From Symmachiella dynata (GTDB taxonomy: Bacteria > Planctomycetota > Planctomycetia > Planctomycetales > Planctomycetaceae), in the NCBI RefSeq assembly GCF_007747995.1, contig NZ_CP036276.1, positions 1,231,001-1,295,000 of the forward strand: a stretch of 64,000 nt of DNA. The letters are read 5' to 3'. Position 1 is the first letter of the stretch. The number at the start of each line of letters is the position of its first letter. The notes under the pieces were generated by a model. The model was not told the DNA's origin, made no database searches, and saw only the letters and a list, made by a program, of their open reading frames with translations. This document shows positions 37,177 to 44,792 of the stretch, piece after piece. The position numbers were made by a program, and so were the translations under genes.

Positions 37177-38235
37177 CTAGGCGTCGCCGTCCATGGAAAC
37201 CGGTTTTCCGGTAGCGATGCTCTGGGCTTCGTAGTGACAAAGTTTGAGTGCATCGCGGGCGAGTGCGCCGGAGAGCAGACGGGGTTCTTCACCGCTGCGG
37301 ACAGCATCGACGGCGACCTGCAGTTCAGCGGTAAACGCGGCGCACCACTCATCGTCCCCATCGAGTTGTGGGACTTCGACCGTTCCGTCCGCATGCAGCA
37401 CGGTGAGCGGCTGGCTGAGTGTCGGTTCGCTTCCCAGAGTGGCGAAGTCATAAACCAATGTCGCTTTTTCCAGATAGATTTCAAAGCCATGGGCAAAGGG
37501 CATTGCTGCGGCTGAGATTCCGCCGCTGACGCAACTGACGGTTAGTTCGGGGTCGTCGAACAGGTACTGCGTGTTGAGGTACTGTGCGTAACCGTCTTCT
37601 AAGATTCCGCGCGACTGCACCGCTTGGGGAGTCCCGCAGACCCAGCCAATGAAATGCGTATCGTGAATGTGCAAGTCGATACCCGGTCCGCCGGTTTTGG
37701 CCGGATCGGCCATGTCGTCCGACCAGTCGGGCTTGGAGATCATCCGGCGAAAATGCGCGGCTCGCAGTTTGCCGTATTTGCCACTCATGATGGCGTCGGC
37801 GGCGAATTTGAATTCGGGGAAAAACGGCAGCACGTGGGCCACCATGAATAGCCGACCGGCGGCGCGGGCGGCTTCGACCATGCGGTCAGCGGCGGCCACA
37901 TCCAGGGCAATCGCCTTTTCGACAATAACCGCTTTGCCGGCGGCGATCGCTTCGAGCGTGACGGTTTCATGCTGATCGAGCGGCAGACAGATATCGATGA
38001 GATCGATATCGGGATCGGCCAGCAGTTCGTGGTAGTCGGAATAGGTTTTGACGTCGGACAGATCAACCTGTCCGCCGCGGGGGCCGAAGTTACCTTGGAT
38101 ACTGGTCCAATCGCCGGCAAGTTTAGCGGGGTTTCTGGTGGCGATGGCGGTGACTTTCGCGCCCTCAACTTTTTTGGCGCCTTCAAAGTGCGTCATGCCC
38201 ATGAAACCGAGCCCGATGATTCCTATCCGTACCAT
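37177..38235 (-). CDS. Gfo/Idh/MocA-family oxidoreductase
   Basis: A 352-residue NAD(P)-dependent dehydrogenase. The Rossmann motif GIIGLGFMGMTH is at residues 5-16, the cofactor loop continues with VTAIATRNPAKL, and the family's EKAIAL (usual EKPxAL) and DxxH-type segments (IDLHIHDTHFIGWVCG) contain the catalytic Lys/Asp/His set. Here the usual EKP reads EKA. Planctomycetes encode many such enzymes for sugar and inositol oxidation. No sugar-processing partner is adjacent, apart from the sugar-isomerase-like gene 5 kb away. Domain order and length are normal for the family. Confidence 0.93.
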   Translation of the reverse strand: MVRIGIIGLGFMGMTHFEGAKKVEGAKVTAIATRNPAKLAGDWTSIQGNFGPRGGQVDLSDVKTYSDYHELLADPDIDLIDICLPLDQHETVTLEAIAAGKAVIVEKAIALDVAAADRMVEAARAAGRLFMVAHVLPFFPEFKFAADAIMSGKYGKLRAAHFRRMISKPDWSDDMADPAKTGGPGIDLHIHDTHFIGWVCGTPQAVQSRGILEDGYAQYLNTQYLFDDPELTVSCVSGGISAAAMPFAHGFEIYLEKATLVYDFATLGSEPTLSQPLTVLHADGTVEVPQLDGDDEWCAAFTAELQVAVDAVRSGEEPRLLSGALARDALKLCHYEAQSIATGKPVSMDGDA

Positions 38236-38410
38236 GCGAAAAGCCTTTTGTAATTTGCGCGAAATGGCAAGTGTTATTTTTCGTAAACGACCCCTAGCAT
38301 TGTGCCCAAGGCGTTATCCGTCAAGTCGTGGCGGGTATTCTTAGCCGCAGATTGAATCGGGATAAAACCCAGCGCGACTATGCCGCAATCAAGATTTTGA
38401 AAATAAATAG

Positions 38411-38436
38411 CCACAGAGTTCACAGAGGACACAGAG
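38411..38436. repeat. Left arm of interrupted inverted repeat A
   Basis: Three tandem CACAGAG-type units. The last 16 bases (38421-38436) are exactly complementary to the right arm restored by joining 38607-38617 to 39834-39838. Confidence 0.75.
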
Positions 38437-38549
38437 CAAATCTGTTGTCAGTAGTCATCGAGGTTTACGGCCCGTTGAAAAAACAAACACATTCGAAAAT
38501 CGGGTGCTGCCGGCTTGTCCAGTACTCTCTTTTCTGATCACACAGTTTG

Positions 38550-38572
38550 CACTGCCGGACAAGTCGCCACTG
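38550..38572. repeat. Degenerate copy of small CACTGGCGG-type palindrome
   Basis: CACTGCCGG-ACAAG-TCGCCACTG resembles the perfect palindrome at 52633-52655, with two mispaired positions in the stem. Confidence 0.45.
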
Positions 38573-38606
38573 ACCCTCTTTTTTAGGCGGACCGTTGAAT
38601 AGAATT

Positions 38607-38617
38607 CTCTGTGTCCT
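38607..38617. repeat. Right arm of inverted repeat A, first half (cut by IS110)
   Basis: CTCTGTGTCCT, ending in the CT core at which the IS element is joined. The second half resumes at 39834. Confidence 0.7.
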
Positions 38618-38660
38618 TGTATGTTGGATTTAACTGAAACAATTGATGTAATGGACATTG

Positions 38661-38857
38661 CCGTGGAAAAGGCTGCGCAGCGTAGCGAAGCAGGCTTTTC
38701 CACGGCGGCCGGCGGCAGATCGATCGTGCCCAGGTCCCCAGAGACCGTCACAGAGCGAGGTCGTCGTCGGCCTGTGGATTTTAGCCCGAACAGCCGCAAG
38801 AGCCGATCGCAACCTCGCGTCGCATCGAGCTCGCATTTGCAAGACAGGGACCGCTCC
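38661..38857 (+). ncRNA. Candidate IS110 bridge RNA
   Basis: Non-coding leader of the transposase gene. It opens with a long hairpin: 16-bp stem with one mismatch, 38661-38676 with 38690-38705. Downstream, a small stem (GGTC/GACC, 38733-38736 with 38743-38746) is flanked by CACAGAG (38749-38755), complementary to the right target plus core. ACAGCCGC (38790-38797) equals the element's right end plus core base (39825-39832). These are the kinds of guides described for IS110-family bridge RNAs; the exact ends of the RNA are not known. Confidence 0.45.
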
Positions 38858-39805
38858 ATGGACAGCTCTATTACTTCCTTTGTCGGCATCGACGTCGCCA
38901 AAAACTCTTTCGATCTGTGTCTCCTTCCGCAGGAAACACAACACTCCCTCACCTATGACACGCAGGACCTTGAGCATTTGCATCAACTCCTGCCCCAACC
39001 GGAAACCTGTTTGATCGTCCTCGAAGCCACCGGCGGATATCAGCAACGGCTCGTCGCCGAACTGGCTGCCGCCGGACATCTCGTCGCCGTCGTCAACCCC
39101 CGTCAGGTTCGCGACTTCGCCAAAGGTCTCGGCATCCTGGCCAAGACCGACCGCATCGACGCTCGCGTCATCGCCCGCTTTGGGCAGCACGTCCGCCCCA
39201 GAACGATTGCCGAAAACCACGAAAAACAAGAGGAATTGCAGCAACTCGTCACTCGACGACGACAACTGATCGACCTCAGAACGGCCGAAACAAACCGGCA
39301 GGAATTTCCCGTCGCGAAGATCGTTCAAAAAAGCATGCAACAGATGATTACGTTGCTCAACAAACAAATCAAAACCCTCGACAAGCAGATCGCCGAACTG
39401 CTCGAATCCGACGACCATTGGAAAGACAAAGGCAACATCCTCGCTTCCGTTCCGGGCGTCGGCACGGTCACAGTCTGCTCGCTCTTGGCCGAACTCCCGG
39501 AACTGGGGCTGCTCAACCGCAAGGAAATTTCCGCCTTGGCTGGCTTGGCACCGTTCAATCGTGATAGCGGACGCTTTCATGGCAAACGCTCCATCCGCGG
39601 CGGACGCGCCTCGGTACGCAACGCCCTGTACATGGCCGCTTTCAATGCTAAACGCTGCAATCCCATCATTGCAGACTTTGCAAAACGGCTTACAGACCAG
39701 GGCAAGCCGTTCAAAATCATGATGACCGCCTGCATGAGAAAACTCCTCGTCATCCTCAATACGCTCGTCAAAAACAATTCGATGTGGAACCCCAAATATG
39801 CCTAA
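38858..39805 (+). CDS. IS110-family transposase (DEDD recombinase)
   Basis: A 315-residue, apparently intact transposase. The ATG at 38858 begins MDSSITSFVGIDVAKNSFDLCLL, the family's usual N-terminus. The RuvC-like DEDD residues are visible: Asp in VGIDVAKNSFD, Glu in VLEATGGYQQ, and the pair in AKTDRIDARVIARF. The C-terminal Tnp_20 domain contains LASVPGVGTVTVCSLLAELPELG, the LAGLAPFNRDSGRFHGKRSIRGGRASVRNALYMAAFNA block with the conserved Ser, and a final basic helix. It moves the element by recombination guided by a structured RNA. A long antisense frame over the gene is taken as a coincidence of codon bias. No stop or frameshift is seen, so it may be active. Confidence 0.95.
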   Translation: MDSSITSFVGIDVAKNSFDLCLLPQETQHSLTYDTQDLEHLHQLLPQPETCLIVLEATGGYQQRLVAELAAAGHLVAVVNPRQVRDFAKGLGILAKTDRIDARVIARFGQHVRPRTIAENHEKQEELQQLVTRRRQLIDLRTAETNRQEFPVAKIVQKSMQQMITLLNKQIKTLDKQIAELLESDDHWKDKGNILASVPGVGTVTVCSLLAELPELGLLNRKEISALAGLAPFNRDSGRFHGKRSIRGGRASVRNALYMAAFNAKRCNPIIADFAKRLTDQGKPFKIMMTACMRKLLVILNTLVKNNSMWNPKYA

Positions 39806-39833
39806 AAAACAATTGACAACAAACACAGCCGCT

Positions 39834-39842
39834 CTGTGGCTA
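39834..39842. repeat. Right arm of inverted repeat A, second half
   Basis: CTGTGGCTA. Joined to 38607-38617 it completes the arm facing 38411-38436. Confidence 0.7.
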
Positions 39843-40127
39843 ATCCCCTGTCTGCAAGGCTAAGTCGTTACGAAATAGGTGCGGAAATTTCAGCGGAATG
39901 AGGGGGTGATGCGGCTCTAAAAGTGTTGACTGGCGGGGTGGGATTTTTTGTCTGGGGAGGGTGGCGGTGGGGGTTTGGACTTGAGTTGGTCGCCTGGCTG
40001 CGTCATGATATTGGCGACGGTCCTGTACGAACCTTTGGGGCCGTCGTTAAAGGATTGGGTCGTTCGTCGATTTTAATCGCCTTCCAACTGGTGCAACATG
40101 CGGAAGGTGACCGCTGAGGGTCTCGAC

Positions 40128-40160
40128 GGACATAAACAAAGGACGCTGTTTGAAGGGGAC
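40128..40160 (+). promoter_or_regulatory. Three GGAC motifs ahead of csrA
   Basis: GGAC occurs at 40128-40131, 40141-40144 and 40157-40160; the last overlaps the ribosome-binding region (AAGGGGAC) of the ATG at 40168. CsrA binds GGA motifs around ribosome-binding sites, so translational autoregulation is plausible. Confidence 0.45.
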
Positions 40161-40167
40161 CGAGATT

Positions 40168-40380
40168 ATGCTTGTTCTGTCACGAAAGACGGGAGAGCGA
40201 ATTCTGCTTGGGGACGACGTTGCAATTACGGTCATCCGTGTGGGACCGAATGCAGTGCGACTGGGATTTGACGCGCCCAAACACCTCAACATCGTACGTG
40301 AAGAATTGTGCGTCGATATCGAACTGCCCGAATCGCTCGAGGCAGCACCGCGTACCGACGGATTTGCCGCAGCCGGTTAA
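40168..40380 (+). CDS. csrA: Carbon storage regulator CsrA
   Basis: A 70-residue RNA-binding regulator. The ATG at 40168 gives MLVLSRKTGERILLGDDVAITVIRV, the standard CsrA start with the Leu4/Arg6 RNA-contact strand. The rest (VRLGFDAPKHLNIVREELC) matches the family, including the GF(D)AP and VREEL residues. The tail after residue 55 is Ala-rich and variable. CsrA represses or stabilises mRNAs by binding GGA motifs near ribosome-binding sites and controls carbon flux, motility and biofilm. It lies 334 bases after the IS element, upstream of the DUF1501 gene but separated from it by a strong hairpin. Confidence 0.96.
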   Translation: MLVLSRKTGERILLGDDVAITVIRVGPNAVRLGFDAPKHLNIVREELCVDIELPESLEAAPRTDGFAAAG

Positions 40381-40414
40381 TGGCAGGGCGGATGCCGCAT
40401 GCTTTTCGAGAAAA

Positions 40415-40449
40415 CGGATGATCCCGCTGACAATTGGCGGGATCATCCG
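40415..40449 (+). terminator. Hairpin after csrA
   Basis: A perfect 13-bp stem (40415-40427 with 40437-40449) and 9-base loop. No T-run follows on the plus strand, though AAAA precedes it, so it may end or stabilise the csrA transcript or act on the minus strand. Confidence 0.5.
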
Positions 40450-40657
40450 GATTTCACGCTGCGCAGATGCCCAGATTGCCCTCAACCACGCGTGTTGGCA
40501 GTTGCTTTGGGCTTCCTCGGGGCGGTATCATCAGAATTGTGGTGATCACATCCGCCACACGTTGGCGGACTCTCGATAGATCTGTGCCCAGAACCGAATC
40601 GCCGTTTGTAGCGAGGCCGGTCTTCTCCCATAGCGATGTTGTATTGGAGACGTAGCG

Positions 40658-42034
40658 ATGATGAACCTAGAAGGCGCCGGACGCGTGCAAACGTGTGACG
40701 GTGTGTCGCGACGCGATTTTTTGCAAGTGGGATCGTTGGGCGCGCTCGGTTTGGGGATGTCGGAAATGGCGGCGCTTCAGGCGCAAGGCGCGGTCGACAA
40801 AGATAAAGACGTCAACGGCATCATGCTGTTTAATTTGGGCGCGCCGAGCCAACTCGATACCTGGGACATGAAGCCCGATGCACCGGCGGAGATTCGCGGT
40901 CCGTTTCAGCCGATTCAAACTGCGGCTGAGGGAGTGTTGATTTCCGAAATGTTTCCGCAGATGGCGAAAATTGCGGATAAGGTTTCGTTTGTGCGCAGCG
41001 TGTATCACACGGCTGCCGCAGTGCATGATACCGGACACCAGATGATGCAAACGGGGCGCTTATTCCGTGGTGGATTGGAATCGCCGCACGTGGGATGCAC
41101 GTTGGGCTTCATGAAGGGGCGACGCGGTGATTTGCCGCCGCACGTTGTCATTCCCGAATTGATGGGCCGCACCGGCGGCAATCTGCCGCACGGGCAAGAG
41201 GCGGGATATTTGGGAAAGCAGCATGATGCGTTCGTGCTGAATGCCGATCCTTCGGTCAAGGATTTTAAAGTCCCCGACTTGTTGCCTCCGGCGGATCTAC
41301 CCGCTGTGCGGACGGATCGTCGGCAGAAATTGCGTTCGTTAGTGGATCAGAACGTTGCCAAGTTCGAATCGGCTCCACGGGCGCAGTTGTTGGACAAAAA
41401 TTTCGAGCAAGCGTATCGACTGATGACCTCGACTCAAGCGCGTGAGGCATTTGATTTGAATCAAGAACCGGACTCGGTTCGCGATCGTTACGGGCGGACG
41501 CGGTTTGGTCAAAGTTGTCTGTTGGCGCGAAGGTTGGTGGAGCGGGGCGTGCGGTTTGTGACCGTCAATACGTTCCTGACCGTCTTTGGCGAAATCACCT
41601 GGGACATCCACGGGTCGAAGCCGTTCACGTCGATTGAGGGGATGAAGAAGATCGTCGCTCCCAGTTTCGATCAAGGGTACTCGGCATTGATCGAAGATCT
41701 GGATCAGCGCGGGATGTTGGCGAACACCGTGGTTTCGTCGTTGGCGGAATTTGGACGGACGCCGAAAGTGAATCCCGCGGGTGGACGCGACCACTGGCCG
41801 CAATGTTGGACGGTGTTCTTTGCCGGCGGCGGTGTTCAGGGGGGACGCGTCGTGGGTGCCAGCGACGACACGGGCGGCTACCCGGCCGATCGTCCGGTGA
41901 ATCCTGCTGAGATAGCGGCGACGATTTATGAAGCGCTGGGCATTGATCTGGAGCATTTGCTCCCCGGTCCGCAAGGGCGACCGATTCCGGTGGTGGATTC
42001 CGGTGTACGTGCGGTTCGCGAGTTGTTTGCTTAG
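40658..42034 (+). CDS. Tat-exported DUF1501 protein
   Basis: A 458-residue planctomycete DUF1501 protein, part of the sulfatase-like alkaline-phosphatase superfamily. GGAGA lies eight bases upstream of the ATG at 40658. A twin-arginine signal SRRDFLQVGSLGALGLG is near residues 17-33. Family motifs are IMLFNLGAPSQLDTWDMKPDAP at the start, VRSVYHTAAAVHDTGHQMMQTGRLF, the SLAEFGRTPKVNPAGGRDHWPQCWTVFFAGGGVQGG block and GASDDTGGYPADRPVNPAEIAATIYEALGID. Metal-binding His/Asp residues are spread through these motifs. The activity is not established. It is followed closely by the DUF1549/DUF1553 gene, a pairing typical of planctomycetes. Confidence 0.95.
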   Translation: MMNLEGAGRVQTCDGVSRRDFLQVGSLGALGLGMSEMAALQAQGAVDKDKDVNGIMLFNLGAPSQLDTWDMKPDAPAEIRGPFQPIQTAAEGVLISEMFPQMAKIADKVSFVRSVYHTAAAVHDTGHQMMQTGRLFRGGLESPHVGCTLGFMKGRRGDLPPHVVIPELMGRTGGNLPHGQEAGYLGKQHDAFVLNADPSVKDFKVPDLLPPADLPAVRTDRRQKLRSLVDQNVAKFESAPRAQLLDKNFEQAYRLMTSTQAREAFDLNQEPDSVRDRYGRTRFGQSCLLARRLVERGVRFVTVNTFLTVFGEITWDIHGSKPFTSIEGMKKIVAPSFDQGYSALIEDLDQRGMLANTVVSSLAEFGRTPKVNPAGGRDHWPQCWTVFFAGGGVQGGRVVGASDDTGGYPADRPVNPAEIAATIYEALGIDLEHLLPGPQGRPIPVVDSGVRAVRELFA

Positions 42035-42188
42035 TGCCGTTTCAGATTCTTTTCCCTCGCATATGGGAGAGGATGCTGGGCGTTGGCTGTTCGACGCGAA
42101 TGGTCGCCGGGAGGAGCACCGGTGTTTGACACGTGATGGGCGTTTCCGGCCTGTCCCGAACTCTGTTTTAGAGCAACGGTTTTACATC

Positions 42189-44660
42189 ATGATGCGACAT
42201 ATTCTCGTAGCGATTTGCCTGTTGCCGGTGGTGGCCAATTTGGCGGTGGCAGACGGCCCGGTGGTTTTGCCGGCCCAGGTGACATTGGATGGTCCGCATG
42301 CCGGGCAACGGTTGATCGTGGAAGAGATGCGCGGCGGGAAGGCGTTTGGCGATCTGACCGGACAGGCCAAGTTTTCCACCGCTGATCCCAAGGTCGCCAC
42401 GGTCGATGCCCAAGGCCGCGTGCAACCGGTTGGCGATGGCGAAACAGTGATTCGTGCGGAAGTTGCCGGTCAGACATCGGAGGCGAAAATTATCGTACGT
42501 CATCATGGGCGGACGGAGCCTTGGAGTTTTGCCAACGATGTCCAAGCTGTTCTGACCAAGACCGGTTGCAACATGGGATCCTGTCACGGTGCGCAATCGG
42601 GCAAGAAGGGATTCAAACTGGCGCTGCGGGGATATGACCACGAAGCGGACTACGACACGTTGACGCGGCGCTCGCGAGGGCGGCGGGTGATTCCCAGTGA
42701 TCCGGCGCGAAGTTTGATATTACTCAAAGCGACCGGCGCGATCCCACACGGGGGCGGAACGCGCTTTGGAACGGACAGCAGGGAATATCACATTGTCTCG
42801 CAATGGATCGCCGAAGGAGCTATGGGGCCCAGTGAAGCGGATACGCATGTTGCCGAACTAGCAGTGCTGCCCGAACAGGTCACGCTCAAACCAGGAGATG
42901 CGCAGCAGATTGTTGTGCTGGCAACTTACAGCGATGGCACTGTGCGCGATGTGACGCAATGGGCGATGTATGACACGACGGAAATGGGCGTTGCCGCTGT
43001 CGACCAACAAGGGAAAGTCGACGTGGTTGGAGCGGGGGAATCGGCCATCACGGTTTGGTTTGGTAGCAAGGTTGCCGTGGCGACAATCAGCGTGCCATAT
43101 GACAACAAGGTCGATGGACAACTTTTCGCACAAACGTCGCAGGTGAATTTTGTCGATGATTTGATTTTGGAAAAACTGAAGACGCTCCGCATTCCGCCTT
43201 CGAGACAGGCCGGCGACGGGGAGTTTTTGCGGCGGGTCTATCTCGACACGATGGGGATACTGCCAACTGTTGAAGAAACGCGAGCGTTTTTGGCGGACGA
43301 GTCGCCCGGCAAGCGGGCGCGGTTGATTGATCAGATTTTACAGCGAACGGAGTACGTCGATTATTGGACCTACAAGTGGTCCGATCTGTTGTTGGTCAGT
43401 AGCAAGCAATTGGATGGGGCGGCCGTTTGGGCGTTTTACAGTTGGTTGCGGAAATGCGTTGAAGAGAACAAACCGTGGGATCAACTGGCCCAGGATGTTG
43501 TGACGGCGCGGGGCAGCACATTGGATAACGGAGCAGCGAACTTTTTTGTATTGCACAAAGATCCGCAACAACTGACCGAGGCGACGTCGTTGACCTTTTT
43601 AGGGATGTCGATCACCTGCGCGCGGTGCCACGACCATCCCATGGAACGTTGGACGCAGGACGATTATTACGGCATGGCCAATTTGTTCGGCCGTGTGCGA
43701 CAAAAGGATGGGGCTGTCGGCGGCGAGATTGTTGTGTTTCCCGTAACTGAGGGGAACGTTCCGCACCCGCGGCGTCTGGAAGTCCCGATACCCCAACCGC
43801 TCGACGGCGAACCGTTGGCGGTGGATGATCCGCGTGATCGCCGCGCGCATTTGGCGGAATGGTTGACGGCGGCGGAGAATCCGTATTTTGCGCGGGCAAT
43901 CGTGAATCGAGTCTGGGCGAATTTCATGGGACGGGGGTTGGTGCAACCGGTTGACGATTTGCGGTCCACGAATCCCGCCTCGAATGAAAAATTGCTGTCC
44001 GCTTTGGCCGATGATTTGCGGAAACACAACTATGACGTGAAACATCTGATCCGCACGATTCTCAATTCGGCCGCTTATCAGCGCTCAGCGGAGCCGGTGG
44101 AGGGGAACGAGGCGGACGATCGTTTTTACTCGCATTTTTTGTTGAAGCGCATGCCGGCCGAGGTGATGCTGGATGCGTTTTCGCAGACGACCGGTGTGCC
44201 GACTCAGTTTCCTGGATTTCCCAAAGGTTGGCGGGCGCAACAGTTGCCCGATAGCAATATCGTCTCCTACTTCTTAAGCGCCTTCGGCCGCCCGTCACGG
44301 GAGTTCGTGTGCACTTGCGAGCGAACTGAAGATCCGAATGTGACACAGACGTTGCATTTGACCAACGGCAAGACGCTCAATGACAAATTGAAGTCGGATG
44401 ACTGTGTGGCAACGACGATGACCAAAGAAAAACTGACGGACGAGCAGGTCATCGAGCGGGTTTATTTGGGCGCTTTGACGCGGTTTCCCACAGAAGCAGA
44501 GAAAGCGGCGCTGTTGAAAGCGTTTGCGGAATCGACCTCCGCTGCAGTTGATGAAAAGCAGGCGGTGGATGAAAAAGTTGCGGCGGAACAACGCCAAGCA
44601 CTGATTGCCGACTTCATCTGGGCGACACTGTCGAGCAAGGAGTTTTTATTCATTCATTAG
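42189..44660 (+). CDS. Secreted DUF1549/DUF1553 protein with Ig-like and cytochrome-like motifs
   Basis: About 823 residues; ATGs at 42189 and 42192 are equivalent. A signal peptide (HILVAICLLPVVANLAVADG) is followed by a BIG2-like Ig domain (about 27-105), then a CX4CH heme-type motif (CNMGSCHG at 127-134) with RRSRGRRVIP. A second Ig-like domain spans about 220-300. DUF1549 then begins at VDDLILEKLKTLRIPP and contains a CxxCH motif (CARCHDHPMERW), and DUF1553 runs from RRAHLAEWLTAAENPYFARAIVNRVW to the end. These proteins are highly amplified in planctomycetes and thought to be exported redox or carbohydrate-related proteins; no enzymatic activity is proven. It likely shares a transcript with the DUF1501 gene. 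Confidence 0.93.
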   Translation: MMRHILVAICLLPVVANLAVADGPVVLPAQVTLDGPHAGQRLIVEEMRGGKAFGDLTGQAKFSTADPKVATVDAQGRVQPVGDGETVIRAEVAGQTSEAKIIVRHHGRTEPWSFANDVQAVLTKTGCNMGSCHGAQSGKKGFKLALRGYDHEADYDTLTRRSRGRRVIPSDPARSLILLKATGAIPHGGGTRFGTDSREYHIVSQWIAEGAMGPSEADTHVAELAVLPEQVTLKPGDAQQIVVLATYSDGTVRDVTQWAMYDTTEMGVAAVDQQGKVDVVGAGESAITVWFGSKVAVATISVPYDNKVDGQLFAQTSQVNFVDDLILEKLKTLRIPPSRQAGDGEFLRRVYLDTMGILPTVEETRAFLADESPGKRARLIDQILQRTEYVDYWTYKWSDLLLVSSKQLDGAAVWAFYSWLRKCVEENKPWDQLAQDVVTARGSTLDNGAANFFVLHKDPQQLTEATSLTFLGMSITCARCHDHPMERWTQDDYYGMANLFGRVRQKDGAVGGEIVVFPVTEGNVPHPRRLEVPIPQPLDGEPLAVDDPRDRRAHLAEWLTAAENPYFARAIVNRVWANFMGRGLVQPVDDLRSTNPASNEKLLSALADDLRKHNYDVKHLIRTILNSAAYQRSAEPVEGNEADDRFYSHFLLKRMPAEVMLDAFSQTTGVPTQFPGFPKGWRAQQLPDSNIVSYFLSAFGRPSREFVCTCERTEDPNVTQTLHLTNGKTLNDKLKSDDCVATTMTKEKLTDEQVIERVYLGALTRFPTEAEKAALLKAFAESTSAAVDEKQAVDEKVAAEQRQALIADFIWATLSSKEFLFIH

Positions 44661-44792
44661 CGACGGCAATAAATTGCTCGTTTCAAATTAGAGTGCTTTT
44701 GGCGGCTTGTAGGTCATTGTAAAACGTGTGACCGGAAAGGGACTGCTGGATAAGTCAGCAGTAGCATCCGGCGCGGTGAGGGATGTTTGGGT

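Larger units (their letters stand above)
38236..38617. other. Non-coding stretch with repeat arms left of the IS element
   Basis: No gene. It contains the left arm of an inverted repeat (38411-38436), a degenerate copy of a small palindrome (38550-38572) and the first half of the repeat's right arm (38607-38617), which the IS element interrupts. Confidence 0.5.
38618..39833 (+). mobile_element. IS110-family insertion sequence, 1,216 bp
   Basis: One IS110-type transposase gene with a 240-base non-coding left part and a 28-base right part, the layout of the IS110 group, which carries its guide RNA upstream of the ORF. There are no terminal inverted repeats, as expected. The boundaries are set by removal: joining 38617 to 39834 recreates CTCTGTGTCCTCTGTG, exactly complementary to the other repeat arm (38421-38436). 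CT occurs at both junctions (38616-38617 and 39832-39833), in line with a dinucleotide core. Confidence 0.85.
39806..40167. other. IS right end and csrA leader
   Basis: Holds the short right part of the IS (39806-39833), the second half of the interrupted repeat arm (39834-39842) and the csrA leader. No gene. The leader has several G-rich stretches and GGAC motifs near the start codon. Confidence 0.5.

Noticed and set aside
38630-39826. 398-codon open frame antisense to the IS110 transposase
   Set aside because: It lies wholly over the transposase in a frame dictated by its codon bias, has no recognisable domain, and no ribosome-binding site of its own.
40415-40449. Perfect hairpin considered as an operator or riboswitch
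   Set aside because: Position just after csrA fits a transcript end or mRNA stabiliser better; no ligand-type motif surrounds it.
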